A DNA stretch of 64,000 nucleotides from the NCBI RefSeq assembly GCF_022662305.1, contig NZ_JAKNQH010000001.1:992001-1056000 (forward strand), given 5' to 3'. A program made the translations under genes and the position numbers. Of this stretch, positions 63,982 to 64,000 are shown one piece after another (position 1 is the first letter of the stretch; each line of letters begins with the position of its first letter). Under the pieces are notes generated by a model. That model ran no database searches, was not told the origin of the DNA, and saw nothing but the letters and a program-made list of their open reading frames with translations. This stretch comes from Sphingomonas sp. BAUL-RG-20F-R05-02 (GTDB taxonomy: Bacteria; Pseudomonadota; Alphaproteobacteria; Sphingomonadales; Sphingomonadaceae).

Positions 63982-63991
63982 ACTTATAAGT
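63982..63991. promoter_or_regulatory. ACTTATAAGT palindrome, copy 2
   Basis: The perfect 10-bp palindrome lies 19 bases upstream of the second kinase-like gene and matches 52606-52615. Both copies have CT on the left and, on the + strand, extend as CTACTTATAAGTT. A shared regulator is inferred. Confidence 0.55.
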
Positions 63992-64000
63992 TTCTTTGTT

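Overview
The window is high-GC alphaproteobacterial DNA, most likely from Sphingomonas or a close relative. The signs are a membrane PQQ glucose dehydrogenase, a large carbohydrate-type TonB-dependent receptor beside GH43/GalM/FadR genes, the short GreA/GreB-family protein, a LuxR-HTH/membrane-helix protein, and many ATGA, GTGA and TTGA overlaps between consecutive genes. The genus is an inference from gene content only.

Region 1 (1-7297) looks like ordinary chromosome: the end of an MpaB-type oxygenase gene, gcd, a TetR/SDR divergent pair, a membrane metallophosphoesterase, a GreA/GreB-family protein, a DUF805 protein and yifB/comM. The yifB gene stops abruptly just upstream of its Walker A motif, and homology ends at 7297. 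A 25-bp sequence at this junction (7291-7315) recurs with 21 of 25 matches at 41988-42012. This suggests that one or two mobile islands were inserted, possibly in tandem, at the yifB site.

Region 2 (7.3-15.4 kb) holds small regulators and stress genes: a winged-helix/membrane pair, a LuxR-HTH membrane protein, a molybdopterin oxidoreductase, a class II photolyase, a cold-shock protein and a DnaQ-type exonuclease. It also holds a broken L,D-transpeptidase. Region 3 (15.6-31.2 kb) carries plant-polymer esterases (alpha/beta hydrolase, CE15-like), an aldo/keto reductase, a methyltransferase, a PilZ protein, a GH3 beta-glucosidase, a response regulator and a DUF885 protein. Several genes here are decaying through in-frame stops or a frameshift: a toroid-type protein, DUF937, a YozE-like protein and a thermonuclease.

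Region 4 (31.6-41.5 kb) is a compact arabinan/galactan-type utilisation locus. It comprises a TonB receptor, two GH43 enzymes, an SGNH hydrolase, a galactose/arabinose 1-dehydrogenase, aldose epimerase, a GH5-like hydrolase and a FadR-type regulator. An AT-rich 18-bp motif is shared by the receptor promoter and the dehydrogenase/epimerase divergent promoter, so it is a good operator candidate.

Region 5 (42-64 kb) is accessory DNA rich in nucleic-acid enzymes. It has sbcD-sbcC followed by a PD-(D/E)XK protein, a convergent PIN protein (DUF4935 type), and an AT-richer orphan. A tightly overlapping four-gene operon follows: a degenerate histidine-kinase-like protein, a TM0106-type Cas4-like/DEDD nuclease and two unknowns. 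Converging on it is an operon of three different full-length tyrosine recombinases plus an accessory gene, with a small HTH gene upstream that could be a directionality factor. A second degenerate kinase-like gene at the window edge shares a perfect ACTTATAAGT palindrome with the first. The recombinase trio and the two kinase-like genes sharing an operator are the best candidates here for an undescribed system.
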